Source: Bacteroidota bacterium (GTDB lineage: Bacteria > Bacteroidota > Bacteroidia > Chitinophagales > Chitinophagaceae). From it: a stretch of 64,000 nt of DNA. Positions 41,871 to 50,258 of the stretch are shown one piece after another (position 1 is the first letter of the stretch; each line of letters starts with the position of its first letter). The position numbers and the translations under genes are program-made. The notes under the pieces are model-generated. The model searched no databases and was not told the origin of the DNA. It saw only the letters and a list, made by a program, of their open reading frames with translations. The DNA is taken from the NCBI GenBank assembly GCA_016868855.1, contig VGFP01000002.1, forward strand, positions 1 to 64,000, given 5' to 3'.

Positions 41871-43019
41871 TCAACTGCGCTCCTGCAACCTCAACCACCT
41901 TTCAGGCAACTCGTTGTTTCCGGCTGCATTGAAATCACTTTCAGTACATGGCACATATTTTCCATCTGGCATCTTCATCCACCACCTTCCGGTTTTTCTG
42001 CTCTTTAAAAAAGTTGTTTCAATGGCTGCAAACTCAAGATGGCATTCAATGAACATTTCCTGTTCATTTAGATCGGCCTCTGTTCTGCCGTATTGCACAC
42101 CGTCTATGTAGTACCAGATCATTTGTGAAATTTGTTTGGCAAGGTTCAGTTGTGGATCCCTTTTTTTATCGTAACCATAAATGCCCAATGCCTTCAAACG
42201 ATCGCTCATGCCTGCATAACTCATGAGCGTGCAGGCTTCTTCGCCATTGAATCCATTCGGACTGCTGCCATCCCAAAAAGTGGCAGCTCCCAAAGCTGCT
42301 ACATCAAACATTGCCATGTCGCTGCTCCTGAATGAGGGTTCCATCTCTTCGATGTTTTCTTTCACTTTGCCCAGGCGATAACAATCAAAGCGCAGCTTAT
42401 CCATGGTCTCCAGCATGTGCGGATGGATATAATAGCTTTGAAATCCCATGTGGTTGTAATGCCTGATGAAATTGGGATCACCCGTCAGCAATTCCATCAA
42501 AAAATTCTTGGATCGAATTGGATTGTCTAATGAAAGGTCGATGTATGCGTCTATGCCAGTCACTTCAATGATCTTGTTCATTTCCCTGTATGCTTCATAA
42601 ACAGCCAGACTCAGGTCATGTGAACCGCCGATGAGCAGAAAAATTTTGTTTTGCTGGATGATTTCTTTCGCAACAGTTTTAATGGCAGCATAGGTGTCTG
42701 ATACATGCATGCCAATTTTGATCTTCCCTATATCTGCCAGATTGATTTGTTTGTGCCAATAATAAAGCGAGTATAGCTCTTTTCGAACTGCGTCTGTCTC
42801 AGCGGAAGCGGATCCCAGTTGTCCGTCACCTCTCAACTCATCGCAAGATGCAATGATGATGTCTGCATGGGTCAAATCAGGAAATGCATCCTGGAACATA
42901 TCAATCGATTTTCCAAACTGTCCCTCTTTCAAATCACCGTCTTCAAGTATCTGCGGAAGATCAACCGGGTCGAGAAAATCTATGATGCTTTCAAAAGCCA
43001 TGTTCCAATATTTCAGCAA
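41871..43019 (-). CDS. ureohydrolase-fold protein (formimidoylglutamase/arginase family) with altered metal ligands
   Basis: A 382-residue protein of the arginase/agmatinase/HutG fold. The three metal-binding motifs are recognisable but altered: GGDHS appears as GGSHD (131-135), DAHxD as DAYID (157-161, His to Tyr) and DxDxxD as DMAMFD (234-239, second Asp to Ala). Two of the six canonical Mn ligands are therefore missing, so hydrolase activity is doubtful. Bacteroidota databases commonly call this type formimidoylglutamase, but no other histidine-degradation gene is nearby. The start could be ATG 43001 instead. Confidence 0.7.
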   Translation of the reverse strand: MLKYWNMAFESIIDFLDPVDLPQILEDGDLKEGQFGKSIDMFQDAFPDLTHADIIIASCDELRGDGQLGSASAETDAVRKELYSLYYWHKQINLADIGKIKIGMHVSDTYAAIKTVAKEIIQQNKIFLLIGGSHDLSLAVYEAYREMNKIIEVTGIDAYIDLSLDNPIRSKNFLMELLTGDPNFIRHYNHMGFQSYYIHPHMLETMDKLRFDCYRLGKVKENIEEMEPSFRSSDMAMFDVAALGAATFWDGSSPNGFNGEEACTLMSYAGMSDRLKALGIYGYDKKRDPQLNLAKQISQMIWYYIDGVQYGRTEADLNEQEMFIECHLEFAAIETTFLKSRKTGRWWMKMPDGKYVPCTESDFNAAGNNELPERWLRLQERS

Positions 43020-43094
43020 ACCTACTTAATCTTGCGATAATCGCTGCACCACAAAATCCATCATGTGCAATGGATGGGAGAACCCGCTATTTGC

Positions 43095-43102
43095 TATCTT
43101 CG
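43095..43102 (+). promoter_or_regulatory. -7-like box (TATCTTCG) of pheS
   Basis: One mismatch from TAnnTTTG, ending four bases before the pheS ATG at 43107. It supports this ATG over an upstream in-frame ATG at 43065. Confidence 0.4.
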
Positions 43103-43106
43103 CAGC

Positions 43107-44135
43107 ATGGAGAAAATTCTCGAAAGCATTGAATCGTACGCAAAGGAAATCAATGCATTTGCAGCAACAGATGCAGAGACGCTGGAGCAGTTCAGAATAA
43201 AATTTCTGGGCGTAAAAGGGATTGTGAAATCTCTCATGGGGGAAATGCAGCATGTACCGGTTGATCAAAAGAAATCATTCGGACAAACCATGAATGGTTT
43301 TAAACTGTTAGCAGGGAATAAATACAATGCTGAAAAAGAAAGAATATTGGTAGGCTCAGCGCAAACGGCTTTCAATATGGATGCCACATTGCCTGGTATA
43401 CCCATGGCTTCAGGCAGCAGGCATCCTGTTACACTGATGCGCAATAAAATAGTGGAAATTTTCGAGCGACTCTCTTTCACTGTTGCAGAAGGCCCAGAGA
43501 TAGAAGACGACTGGCATAATTTTACTGCATTGAACCTTGATGAAAATCATCCGGCTCGCGACATGCAGGATACTTTTTATCTCTCCACAGATCCTGCGAT
43601 TTTGCTGCGCACTCATACCAGCAATGTGCAGATCAGGGAAATGGAAAAACACAAACCACCCATCCGGATTATTTGTCCGGGCAGGGTCTATCGCAATGAA
43701 ACCATCAGTGCAAGATCACATTGTTTTTTTCACCAGGTAGAGGGACTGTATGTGGATGAACAGGTTTCATTTGCAGATCTCAAACAAACCCTGTATCATT
43801 TTGTTAAAGAGATGTTTGGCAACGATGTGAAAGTCAGATTCAGGCCGAGCTATTTTCCTTTCACAGAGCCCAGTGCAGAAATGGATATCAGTTGCATGCT
43901 CTGTCATGGTGAAGGATGTGCAGTATGCAAGCGTACAGGATGGTTGGAAATTTTGGGTTGTGGCATGGTTCATCCCAATGTGTTGAGCAATTGCGGTATT
44001 GATCCAGAAAAATATACCGGATTTGCATTTGGCATGGGCGTAGAACGGCCAGCCTTGTTGAAATACGGCATCACAGATATCAGGCTCTTCAGCGACAACG
44101 ATGTTCGATTCTTGGAGCAATTCAGGGGAGCATAA
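43107..44135 (+). CDS. pheS: phenylalanyl-tRNA synthetase alpha subunit
   Basis: Catalytic subunit of PheRS. N-terminal coiled coil (residues 1-85), then the class II core: motif 1 around HPVTLMRNKIVEIF, motif 2 in RVYRNETISARSHCFFHQVEGL (read as YRNETISARSHCFFHQVEGL) and motif 3 in FAFGMGVERPALLKYG. The SYFPFTEPSAEMD and LGCGMVHPNVL segments are diagnostic. A Cys-rich insert CMLCHGEGCAVCKRTGW suggests a zinc-binding knuckle. 342 residues. The beta subunit gene is not in the window. Confidence 0.97.
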   Translation: MEKILESIESYAKEINAFAATDAETLEQFRIKFLGVKGIVKSLMGEMQHVPVDQKKSFGQTMNGFKLLAGNKYNAEKERILVGSAQTAFNMDATLPGIPMASGSRHPVTLMRNKIVEIFERLSFTVAEGPEIEDDWHNFTALNLDENHPARDMQDTFYLSTDPAILLRTHTSNVQIREMEKHKPPIRIICPGRVYRNETISARSHCFFHQVEGLYVDEQVSFADLKQTLYHFVKEMFGNDVKVRFRPSYFPFTEPSAEMDISCMLCHGEGCAVCKRTGWLEILGCGMVHPNVLSNCGIDPEKYTGFAFGMGVERPALLKYGITDIRLFSDNDVRFLEQFRGA

Positions 44136-44145
44136 TTCCTCATCC

Positions 44146-45141
44146 ATGGAAAAAATATTCATCACGGGCGCCTCAGGTTTATTGGGATCTTATTTGATTC
44201 GGGATCTCCTGAAGCAACCAAGTGTTCAGTTGGTTTGCATCTACCGCAAACAAAAAAGCAACCTGCTCACAGAAGAGGAACTTTCCAGCATCAGCTGGGT
44301 TCAGGGTGATATACTCGACGTGGATTGCTTGATGGAGGCCATGCAAGGGTGTAAGAAAGTGTATCATTGCGCGGGACTCGTCTCATTCAATCCCTCCAAG
44401 GCCAATGAACTCATGAAGATCAATGTGGAGGGCACGGCCAATGTAGTCAATACTGCCATTGAATGCGGTGTTGAGAAATTTATCCATGTGAGTTCTGTAG
44501 CTGCCATTGGTAGAAAAAGAAATAATCAAACTGTTCATGAATCACTTACATGGGATGAAGCATCCAATCCATCTGTTTATGGCAAAAGCAAGTACTTGGG
44601 AGAAATGGAAGTATGGAGAGGAATCGGAGAAGGATTGAATGCAGTCATTGTGAATCCGGTGATCATTCTTGGCAAGGGAGATTGGAATGATGGGTCATGT
44701 GCCACCTTCAAAAATGCATATAATGAATTTCCATGGTATACGGAAGGGATCAGTGGATTTGTGGATGCAGCTGATGTGTCCAAGGCCATGATCGGATTGA
44801 TGGAAAGCGAAATTTCAGGAGAACGATACATTGTTTCAGCAGAAAATCTCAGCTATCGGTCTTTTTTTGAAATGATGGCTGACGGCTTTCTTAAAAAAAG
44901 ACCTCATATCAAAGTGAGTCCCTTGTTGGCTGCCATTGTATGGCGACTCGTCAAGGTGAAGAGCATGATCACAGGTGAGGAGCCTTTGCTCACCAAAGAG
45001 ACTGCAGAAACAGCACAGCAAAAGGTATATTTCGATCATTCAAAACTGGTAAGTGCATTACCAGGATTCAGGTTTACTCCTGTTGCTCAAACGATTCAGG
45101 AGGCATGTAGTTATTATTTGCGGTTAACCGTTAACGGTTAA
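44146..45141 (+). CDS. NAD-dependent epimerase/dehydratase family protein (extended SDR)
   Basis: A 331-residue extended short-chain dehydrogenase. The cofactor motif FITGASGLLGSYL is at the N-terminus; the catalytic Tyr and Lys lie in VYGKSKYLGEMEV and the Ser in VSSVAAIG. It resembles dihydroflavonol-reductase-like SDRs; the substrate is unknown. The frame is open upstream to 44101 inside pheS, but the ATG at 44146 gives the natural start. The last residues LTVNG and the stop are encoded by heptanucleotide array D. Confidence 0.85.
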   Translation: MEKIFITGASGLLGSYLIRDLLKQPSVQLVCIYRKQKSNLLTEEELSSISWVQGDILDVDCLMEAMQGCKKVYHCAGLVSFNPSKANELMKINVEGTANVVNTAIECGVEKFIHVSSVAAIGRKRNNQTVHESLTWDEASNPSVYGKSKYLGEMEVWRGIGEGLNAVIVNPVIILGKGDWNDGSCATFKNAYNEFPWYTEGISGFVDAADVSKAMIGLMESEISGERYIVSAENLSYRSFFEMMADGFLKKRPHIKVSPLLAAIVWRLVKVKSMITGEEPLLTKETAETAQQKVYFDHSKLVSALPGFRFTPVAQTIQEACSYYLRLTVNG

Positions 45142-45164
45142 CGGTCAACCGTCAACTGTTTATA
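45123..45164. repeat. heptanucleotide array D at convergent gene ends
   Basis: Six consecutive steps: GTTAACC, GTTAACG, GTTAACG, GTCAACC, GTCAACT, GTTTATA. It encodes the C-termini and stops of both the epimerase (LTVNG) and the opposing LpxD-like protein (LTVDR); the two stops overlap by four bases within it. The cleanest array in the window. Confidence 0.88.
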
Positions 45165-46094
45165 ATACTCCCATATCTCAGGCATTCTCCGCATCCAGAT
45201 CTGCTCTTTCATCTTGACTGCAGAGTCAATGGCTGGTATGCCCCAAATGGTTTTACCAGGTTCAACATCCTGGAATACACCGCTCATCGGTTTGATGACG
45301 GTCCCCCTGCCAATACGGGTAGTTTTTGCAATTCCAACCATTCCCCATAGAATTACATCATCTTCCAGGGTGCTGGCGCCTGCTATGGCTGATCCGGCTG
45401 CAATGAGGCAGTTTTTGCCAATCACCACGTCGTGTCCCACGTGGTTCATGTTATCCAGTTTAGACCCCTTCCCAATGATGGTATCATGGGTGACTCCTCT
45501 GTCCACACAGCAATTGGCCCCTATTTCAACATGGTCTTCAATGAAAACCCTTCCGCATGATTCCATTTTCTTATAGGCAACTTCCCTGTGGTTCTTTTTA
45601 TTGTAATAAAAGGCATCTGAACCAATCACAGTGCCAGATTGAATGATGACATGATTGCCAATGATGCAATCATCCATGATGGTAACATTGGATTGAATGA
45701 TGGTATGTTTTCCAATCGAGACATGGTTGCCGATAAAAACGTTTGGAGCAATATAAGCTGTTGCATCTATATCAGTATTCCTGCTGATCATTGTATGGGA
45801 TGGTTTGAAAGGATGGAAATGATGAACGATGGTGAGGTATGCTTCAAATGGTTCATCTACCACCAGCAATGTTTTGTCAGATGGACAATCAACCCGCTGA
45901 TCGATGATGATGAAGCTTGCATCAGAAGAAAAGCAAGCGCCGTAATATTTAGGATGATCAACAAATACAATATCGCCTGACGATACTTTATGAATTTCAT
46001 TGATTCCATACGCATATCCATCTCTGTTTCCATGAATACTTGCGTGAATCATATCTGCAATGATGCTTATAGCAATCGGTGTTGGAAATTTCAT
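45138..46094 (-). CDS. LpxD-like left-handed beta-helix acyltransferase
   Basis: A 318-residue hexapeptide-repeat acyltransferase resembling UDP-3-O-acylglucosamine N-acyltransferase (LpxD) of lipid A synthesis. An N-terminal nucleotide-binding-like domain (about 1-95) precedes many hexapeptide turns (IDATAYIAPNVFIGNHVSIG and similar, read as YIAPNVFIGNHVSIGKHTI), and the expected catalytic His lies in NHVGHDVVIG. The ATG at 46094 (MKFPTPIAISIIADMI) is preferred to one 33 codons upstream. Away from other lipid A genes, so it may be a paralogue with another acceptor. Its C-terminal LTVDR comes from array D. Confidence 0.75.
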   Translation of the reverse strand: MKFPTPIAISIIADMIHASIHGNRDGYAYGINEIHKVSSGDIVFVDHPKYYGACFSSDASFIIIDQRVDCPSDKTLLVVDEPFEAYLTIVHHFHPFKPSHTMISRNTDIDATAYIAPNVFIGNHVSIGKHTIIQSNVTIMDDCIIGNHVIIQSGTVIGSDAFYYNKKNHREVAYKKMESCGRVFIEDHVEIGANCCVDRGVTHDTIIGKGSKLDNMNHVGHDVVIGKNCLIAAGSAIAGASTLEDDVILWGMVGIAKTTRIGRGTVIKPMSGVFQDVEPGKTIWGIPAIDSAVKMKEQIWMRRMPEIWEYYKQLTVDR

Positions 46095-46264
46095 TTCAAA
46101 AAATTTTATCAAAGAGATTTGATCAAAATACTTTGCATTTTTTAATTCGCTATGCTCATTTTTCCGAATGATGCTTTTACGTAATTCACACATTCAAAAA
46201 AAATGTGAATAAAATAATTGTGAAAAAATTTCATGTAAATAAAATATATGTATAATATTGTGAA

Positions 46265-46331
46265 GGGAATTACATTCCCGGTACTTATTAACCCATCTAT
46301 ATAACAACGCTCGGTTTCTACCGAGCGTTGT
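46265..46331. other. two consecutive hairpins in the divergent gap before yicC
   Basis: Hairpin 1: GGGAAT at 46265-46270 with ATTCCC at 46274-46279 and a 3-base loop. Hairpin 2: a perfect 12-bp stem, ACAACGCTCGGT at 46304-46315 with ACCGAGCGTTGT at 46320-46331, and a TTCT loop. No T-run follows on either strand, so it is not a plain terminator. The gap (46095-46416) is between divergent genes. Candidates are a structured 5' leader of yicC, a small RNA or a protein-binding site; I do not recognise a known RNA family. Confidence 0.55.
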
Positions 46332-46416
46332 GCATTTATAAAGTTTATCGCTTGAAATTCAGTACTGGTGTGCATTTCAGCAAAATAATTCACTTACATT
46401 GCACTAAATATTTCAT

Positions 46417-47295
46417 ATGCTCAGATCAATGACAGGGTATGGACGCTCTGAAAAGACCATCGGTGAAAAACAGGTGATGGTTGAAATTCGGTCACTCAAC
46501 GGCAAACAAATCGATCTTCTGCTGAAAATTCCTTCCCCCCTTAAACCGCGTGAATTTGACATCAGAAATATCATCAATGAGCAATTGCAGAGGGGTAGCA
46601 TTGAGTGCACCATCACGATCAAATTGAATGGAACTGCCAAGCCTTCTTCGATCAATATGGATCTGGTGACGGCCTACTATCATCAATTAAAATCACTTGC
46701 ACAGAAGTTGGAGGCAGATCGTGATCAACTGTTGTCATCTATACTTCGTTTGCCTGATGTTGTTGCAACATCCACAGAGGTAGTCACCGAAGATGAATGG
46801 GATGCAATAAAAAAAGTTCTAGAGGACGCGATCAACATGTTGAACTGCCATCGCAGTGATGAGGGCGAAGCATTGGAACAGGAATTGTTGTTGCGCATAT
46901 CCAATATTGAATCATTGCAAAAAAAAGTACTCGCATTGGATCCAAAACGCAAAGAAAAAATAAGAGAGAACCTTCTGAAACTTTTACAGGAACATGTATC
47001 CAAGGAGGTGGGAGTTGATATGAACAGGTTTGAACAGGAACTCATTTATTATATTGAAAAAATAGATCTGACCGAAGAACAAGTGAGGCTTTCGAATCAT
47101 TGCCAATATTTTCGTTCCTTGCTCACAGAAAAAGAGATCAACAAGGGCAGAAAACTATCCTTTTTGCTGCAAGAAATCGGTCGGGAGATCAATACCACCG
47201 GTTCGAAGGCATATGATGCCGATATCCAGAAATTTGTTGTGGAAATGAAGGACGAACTCGAAAAAGCCAAAGAGCAGGTCCTGAATGTCCTTTGA
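46417..47295 (+). CDS. YicC family endoribonuclease-like protein
   Basis: A 292-residue YicC/YloC protein. Diagnostic parts are the start MLRSMTGYGRSE, VEIRSLNGKQIDLLLKIP and the C-terminal DUF1732 block with GRKLSFLLQEIGREINTTGSKA (read as GRKLSFLLQEIGREINTTGS). E. coli YicC promotes RNA degradation and the family has endoribonuclease activity. It heads the unit yicC-gldH-kinase-regulator. Start ATG as given; no -7 box found close by. Confidence 0.9.
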   Translation: MLRSMTGYGRSEKTIGEKQVMVEIRSLNGKQIDLLLKIPSPLKPREFDIRNIINEQLQRGSIECTITIKLNGTAKPSSINMDLVTAYYHQLKSLAQKLEADRDQLLSSILRLPDVVATSTEVVTEDEWDAIKKVLEDAINMLNCHRSDEGEALEQELLLRISNIESLQKKVLALDPKRKEKIRENLLKLLQEHVSKEVGVDMNRFEQELIYYIEKIDLTEEQVRLSNHCQYFRSLLTEKEINKGRKLSFLLQEIGREINTTGSKAYDADIQKFVVEMKDELEKAKEQVLNVL

Positions 47296-47305
47296 TCAAT
47301 TTGAC

Positions 47306-47313
47306 TACCTTTG
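47306..47313 (+). promoter_or_regulatory. -7-like box (TACCTTTG) abutting gldH
   Basis: Exact TAnnTTTG match ending four bases before the gldH ATG at 47318, so gldH and the two-component genes may be transcribed apart from yicC. Confidence 0.5.
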
Positions 47314-47317
47314 TGAC

Positions 47318-47785
47318 ATGTTGTTCAGAAAACTACTGGTTCCACTTGCCTTCTTGATGCTTGTTGGCTGTGAAGAGGCCGCCCTCTACCAAAAGGTCGT
47401 TTTTATGCCCACCCAGTCATGGGGATACAAGGATGCAAGCAGCTTTACTTTCAATATCAGCGACACAGCCTCCAGATACAGGGTATTTTTTGTCATGAGA
47501 CACACAGATGCCTACGAATACAATAATATACGGATCCAAATAGCAAGTCAGCTGCCTGGTGACAGCACCTGGAGAAAAGACCGTTTCAACATTCCACTCG
47601 CCAATGAAAAAGGTTGGTTGGGAACTGGAATGGACGACCTGTTTGACCACCGTGTATTGCTCTACCCTCAACCGGTTGCATTCAGAAAACCGGGAAATTA
47701 CCTACTGGAGATCAAACAAGACATGCGGGTGGATCCGTTGGAACATGTAATGAACGTGGGACTCAGATTGGAAAAAGTACAATAA
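47318..47785 (+). CDS. gldH: gliding motility lipoprotein GldH
   Basis: A 155-residue lipoprotein: leader LLVPLAFLMLVGC with the lipobox Cys at residue 18. The mature sequence follows the GldH pattern (SWGYKDASSFTFNISDTAS and the DLFDHRVLLYP segment). GldH is required for gliding in Flavobacterium but is widespread in non-gliding Bacteroidota, so motility cannot be inferred. A frame opening at 47285 exists, but the ATG at 47318 is supported by the lipobox and by the promoter box. The kinase gene begins one base after its stop. Confidence 0.85.
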   Translation: MLFRKLLVPLAFLMLVGCEEAALYQKVVFMPTQSWGYKDASSFTFNISDTASRYRVFFVMRHTDAYEYNNIRIQIASQLPGDSTWRKDRFNIPLANEKGWLGTGMDDLFDHRVLLYPQPVAFRKPGNYLLEIKQDMRVDPLEHVMNVGLRLEKVQ

Positions 47786-47786
47786 G

Positions 47787-48779
47787 ATGCGCAAACTGCT
47801 GGATAAGATTCCTCTGAAATTTGCTGAATATGCTTTTTGGGTACTGGTCATTTATATATTGGCTGCCCTTGCGTGGTGGTATATTGAGCTCGACCAGCAA
47901 AACGATCTGATGCTGCAATACAAAACAGCAACACTGCAGCGAACAGGGAATGATGCAGGGGACGCACTTGCCAGCATACAAGATGAGCATCAGCGCAATG
48001 CGAAACAATACATAGGCGAGGGACTCACATTTTTCGTTTTTATTCTCTTAGGCGGTATTTTTCTGTACATAGCAGTTCGGCGGCAAATCAGGTACCACCT
48101 CCAGCAAAGAAACTTTATGATGGCGGTGACCCATGAACTCAAAACACCCATAGCCGTAACCAAGCTCAGTCTGGAAACATTGAAAAGACATCAACTGGAT
48201 GAGGTTAAAAAGAATAAAATCATCCACCAGGCTATCAATGAAACTGAACGACTCGATACCTTGTGCAACAACATTTTACTGAGTTCTCAATTGGATGCAG
48301 GAGGCTATCAGCTCAGTAAAAACAATGTCGACATCTCAGTCTTGCTCAATAACATCGTTGATGCTTACACGATCAGGTATCCAGAACGCTCTTTTCAACA
48401 CCTCATTGCAAATGGACTTCATTGTATGGGTGATGAATTTCTCATTCGCATCGCTATCAACAATATCATTGGCAATGCTATAAAGTATACATCAGCCAAT
48501 ACATCTGTGGAAATCACCTGCGCAGCGGCAGATGAGCATATAGAAATTTTGGTGAAAGACCAGGGAGAAGGTATTCCCGATCAAATGAAATCTAAAATCT
48601 TTGAGAAGTTCTACCGCTTGGAAGATGAACGAACCAGGAAAGCCACAGGAACTGGATTGGGACTCTATCTGAGTACAAAAATTATCCAAGATCATGGGGG
48701 AAAGATGTTTGTCAGAGACAATACACCAAAGGGAAGTATTTTTGTGATTCGCTTACCCCAATCAACCGATCATGCCTGA
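47787..48779 (+). CDS. sensor histidine kinase
   Basis: Membrane sensor kinase of 330 residues: first membrane segment about 15-33, a short periplasmic part of some 45 residues, second segment about 80-97, then the HisKA domain with the phospho-acceptor His116 in VTHELKTPIAV and the ATPase domain (N box NNIIGNAIKYT, G1 DQGEGIP, G2 GTGLGLYL). Its stop overlaps the start of the response regulator by eight bases. The signal sensed is unknown; linkage to gldH suggests an envelope-related role. Confidence 0.92.
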   Translation: MRKLLDKIPLKFAEYAFWVLVIYILAALAWWYIELDQQNDLMLQYKTATLQRTGNDAGDALASIQDEHQRNAKQYIGEGLTFFVFILLGGIFLYIAVRRQIRYHLQQRNFMMAVTHELKTPIAVTKLSLETLKRHQLDEVKKNKIIHQAINETERLDTLCNNILLSSQLDAGGYQLSKNNVDISVLLNNIVDAYTIRYPERSFQHLIANGLHCMGDEFLIRIAINNIIGNAIKYTSANTSVEITCAAADEHIEILVKDQGEGIPDQMKSKIFEKFYRLEDERTRKATGTGLGLYLSTKIIQDHGGKMFVRDNTPKGSIFVIRLPQSTDHA

Positions 48780-49476
48780 AAAAAAAGCATCCATATTATT
48801 GGTAGAAGACGAAGAAAATCTTCAGGAAGCACTTAAACTGAATTTAGAGCTGGAAGGATATGATGTAACCTGTCTGGGCGACGGAGCCTCCGCGCTCAAA
48901 AAAGTAAAAGAAGAATATTTCGATCTGATTTTGCTGGATGTGATGCTCCCAGAGCTGGATGGATTTGATGTGAGTGAAAATATCCGCCTGCAAAATATTG
49001 AAACACCCATTCTCATGCTCAGTGCAAGATCCGGCAGTGCCGACAGGGTAACAGGACTCAAAAAAGGGGCCGACGATTATCTGACCAAACCTTTTAATTT
49101 AGAAGAGTTGTTGTTGAGGGTTGAAAAACTGATTGATAAAAACAAAAAGCTCTCTGACCGTTCCAATGTCAATGATATCATACATTTTGGTGGAAATACG
49201 ATCAATTTCAAGTCGCAAAAAGCTGTCAATCACCTGGGTGAGGAAGTCCAGCTGAGCAAGAAAGAAATCATGTTGCTCAAGCTGATGGTGGAATACAAAA
49301 ACGAAGTGGTTTCAAGAGAAAAAATACTGCAAGCTGTTTGGGGCTACCAGGTTTTTCCTACAACCAGAACCATCGATAATTTTATACTGAACTTCAGGAA
49401 ATATTTTGAGAAGGATCCCAAGCAACCCAAGTATTTCCATTCCATCAGAAGTGTTGGATACCGTTTCACCAGTTGA
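48772..49476 (+). CDS. OmpR-family response regulator
   Basis: A 234-residue regulator: receiver domain with acidic pocket VEDEEN, phospho-acceptor Asp56 in LLDVMLPELDGF and the conserved Lys in DYLTKPF; C-terminal winged helix from about 135 (EVQLSKKEIMLLKLM, TRTIDNFILNFRKYF, SVGYRF). Partner of the preceding kinase. Its stop is immediately adjacent to the stop of the convergent SDR gene. Confidence 0.94.
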   Translation: MPEKKASILLVEDEENLQEALKLNLELEGYDVTCLGDGASALKKVKEEYFDLILLDVMLPELDGFDVSENIRLQNIETPILMLSARSGSADRVTGLKKGADDYLTKPFNLEELLLRVEKLIDKNKKLSDRSNVNDIIHFGGNTINFKSQKAVNHLGEEVQLSKKEIMLLKLMVEYKNEVVSREKILQAVWGYQVFPTTRTIDNFILNFRKYFEKDPKQPKYFHSIRSVGYRFTS

Positions 49477-50175
49477 TCAGAGATCTCCCAATTGCGGTCT
49501 AATTACAATGTCCTCCACGCAAGCCTGTGCAGACAATTCACTGGCGGCAATGATCATCTTTGCAATATCAGCAGCTTCCAAAATGCGTTTCGGATCAATA
49601 TCCATTCCATCCCAAGAACTGGTGAGTGTGGCACCTGGATAAACCGTAGTCACTTTCACATTGAAAGCTTTCATCTCCTCTCTTAAATTTTTACTGAATC
49701 CGTCCAATGCCCACTTGCTGATGCTGTATGAACCTCCATTGGGATAGGCTTTCAAAGAAGCGATAGAACAAATATTAAAAATATGTCCAGCTCTTTTTTC
49801 AATCATGGATCCAATCAATGCCCTGGTGAGATGATACGCAGAAAGCAGGTTCACCTGCAGCATTTTCTCCAATTGTCCCTCTGGTTCATTGTAGGTAGAA
49901 CCAGGCTCATAAATGCCTGTATTGTTGATGAGGATGTCAACGGTTGATGCAGCACCCAAGACATGCTCTGCAAATGATTTTGCTTCAACTGCATTGGATA
50001 AATCTGCATTGAAACTGCTGATGCTGATTGAATGTTCTTTCATGAGTGCCTGCTGCCATGACATGGTTTTCTCCATGTTTCTGGAACACAGAAAAAGATT
50101 GGCGCCTTTTTGTGCAAAATGCTCCGCAATTGTTTTTCCAATTCCTCTCGAAGCACCTGTGATGACAACATTCAT
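49477..50175 (-). CDS. short-chain dehydrogenase/reductase
   Basis: A classical SDR of 232 residues: TGASRGIGKTIAEHF cofactor motif at the N-terminus, NNTGIY in place of NNAG, catalytic Tyr and Lys in YSISKWALDGFSKNLR, and Ser in FNICSIASL. Probably NADP-dependent; substrate unknown. The ATG at 50175 is chosen over one at 50208. Confidence 0.85.
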   Translation of the reverse strand: MNVVITGASRGIGKTIAEHFAQKGANLFLCSRNMEKTMSWQQALMKEHSISISSFNADLSNAVEAKSFAEHVLGAASTVDILINNTGIYEPGSTYNEPEGQLEKMLQVNLLSAYHLTRALIGSMIEKRAGHIFNICSIASLKAYPNGGSYSISKWALDGFSKNLREEMKAFNVKVTTVYPGATLTSSWDGMDIDPKRILEAADIAKMIIAASELSAQACVEDIVIRPQLGDL

Positions 50176-50189
50176 GGTATCGGTTTTTG

Positions 50190-50197
50190 TAAAGTTA
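50190..50197 (-). promoter_or_regulatory. -7-like box (TAACTTTA) of the SDR gene
   Basis: One mismatch from TAnnTTTG on the minus strand, ending 14 bases before the ATG at 50175. Confidence 0.35.
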
Positions 50198-50258
50198 ATG
50201 CAAACCAATTATGCAACTGGCTCCTTATTCTTGGTCAGTTCCCGTAATTTTGATCTCC

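Noticed and set aside
13751-47785. GldC plus GldH as proof of gliding motility
   Set aside because: Both occur in non-gliding Bacteroidota, and gldK-N, sprA or other type IX secretion genes are not in the window.
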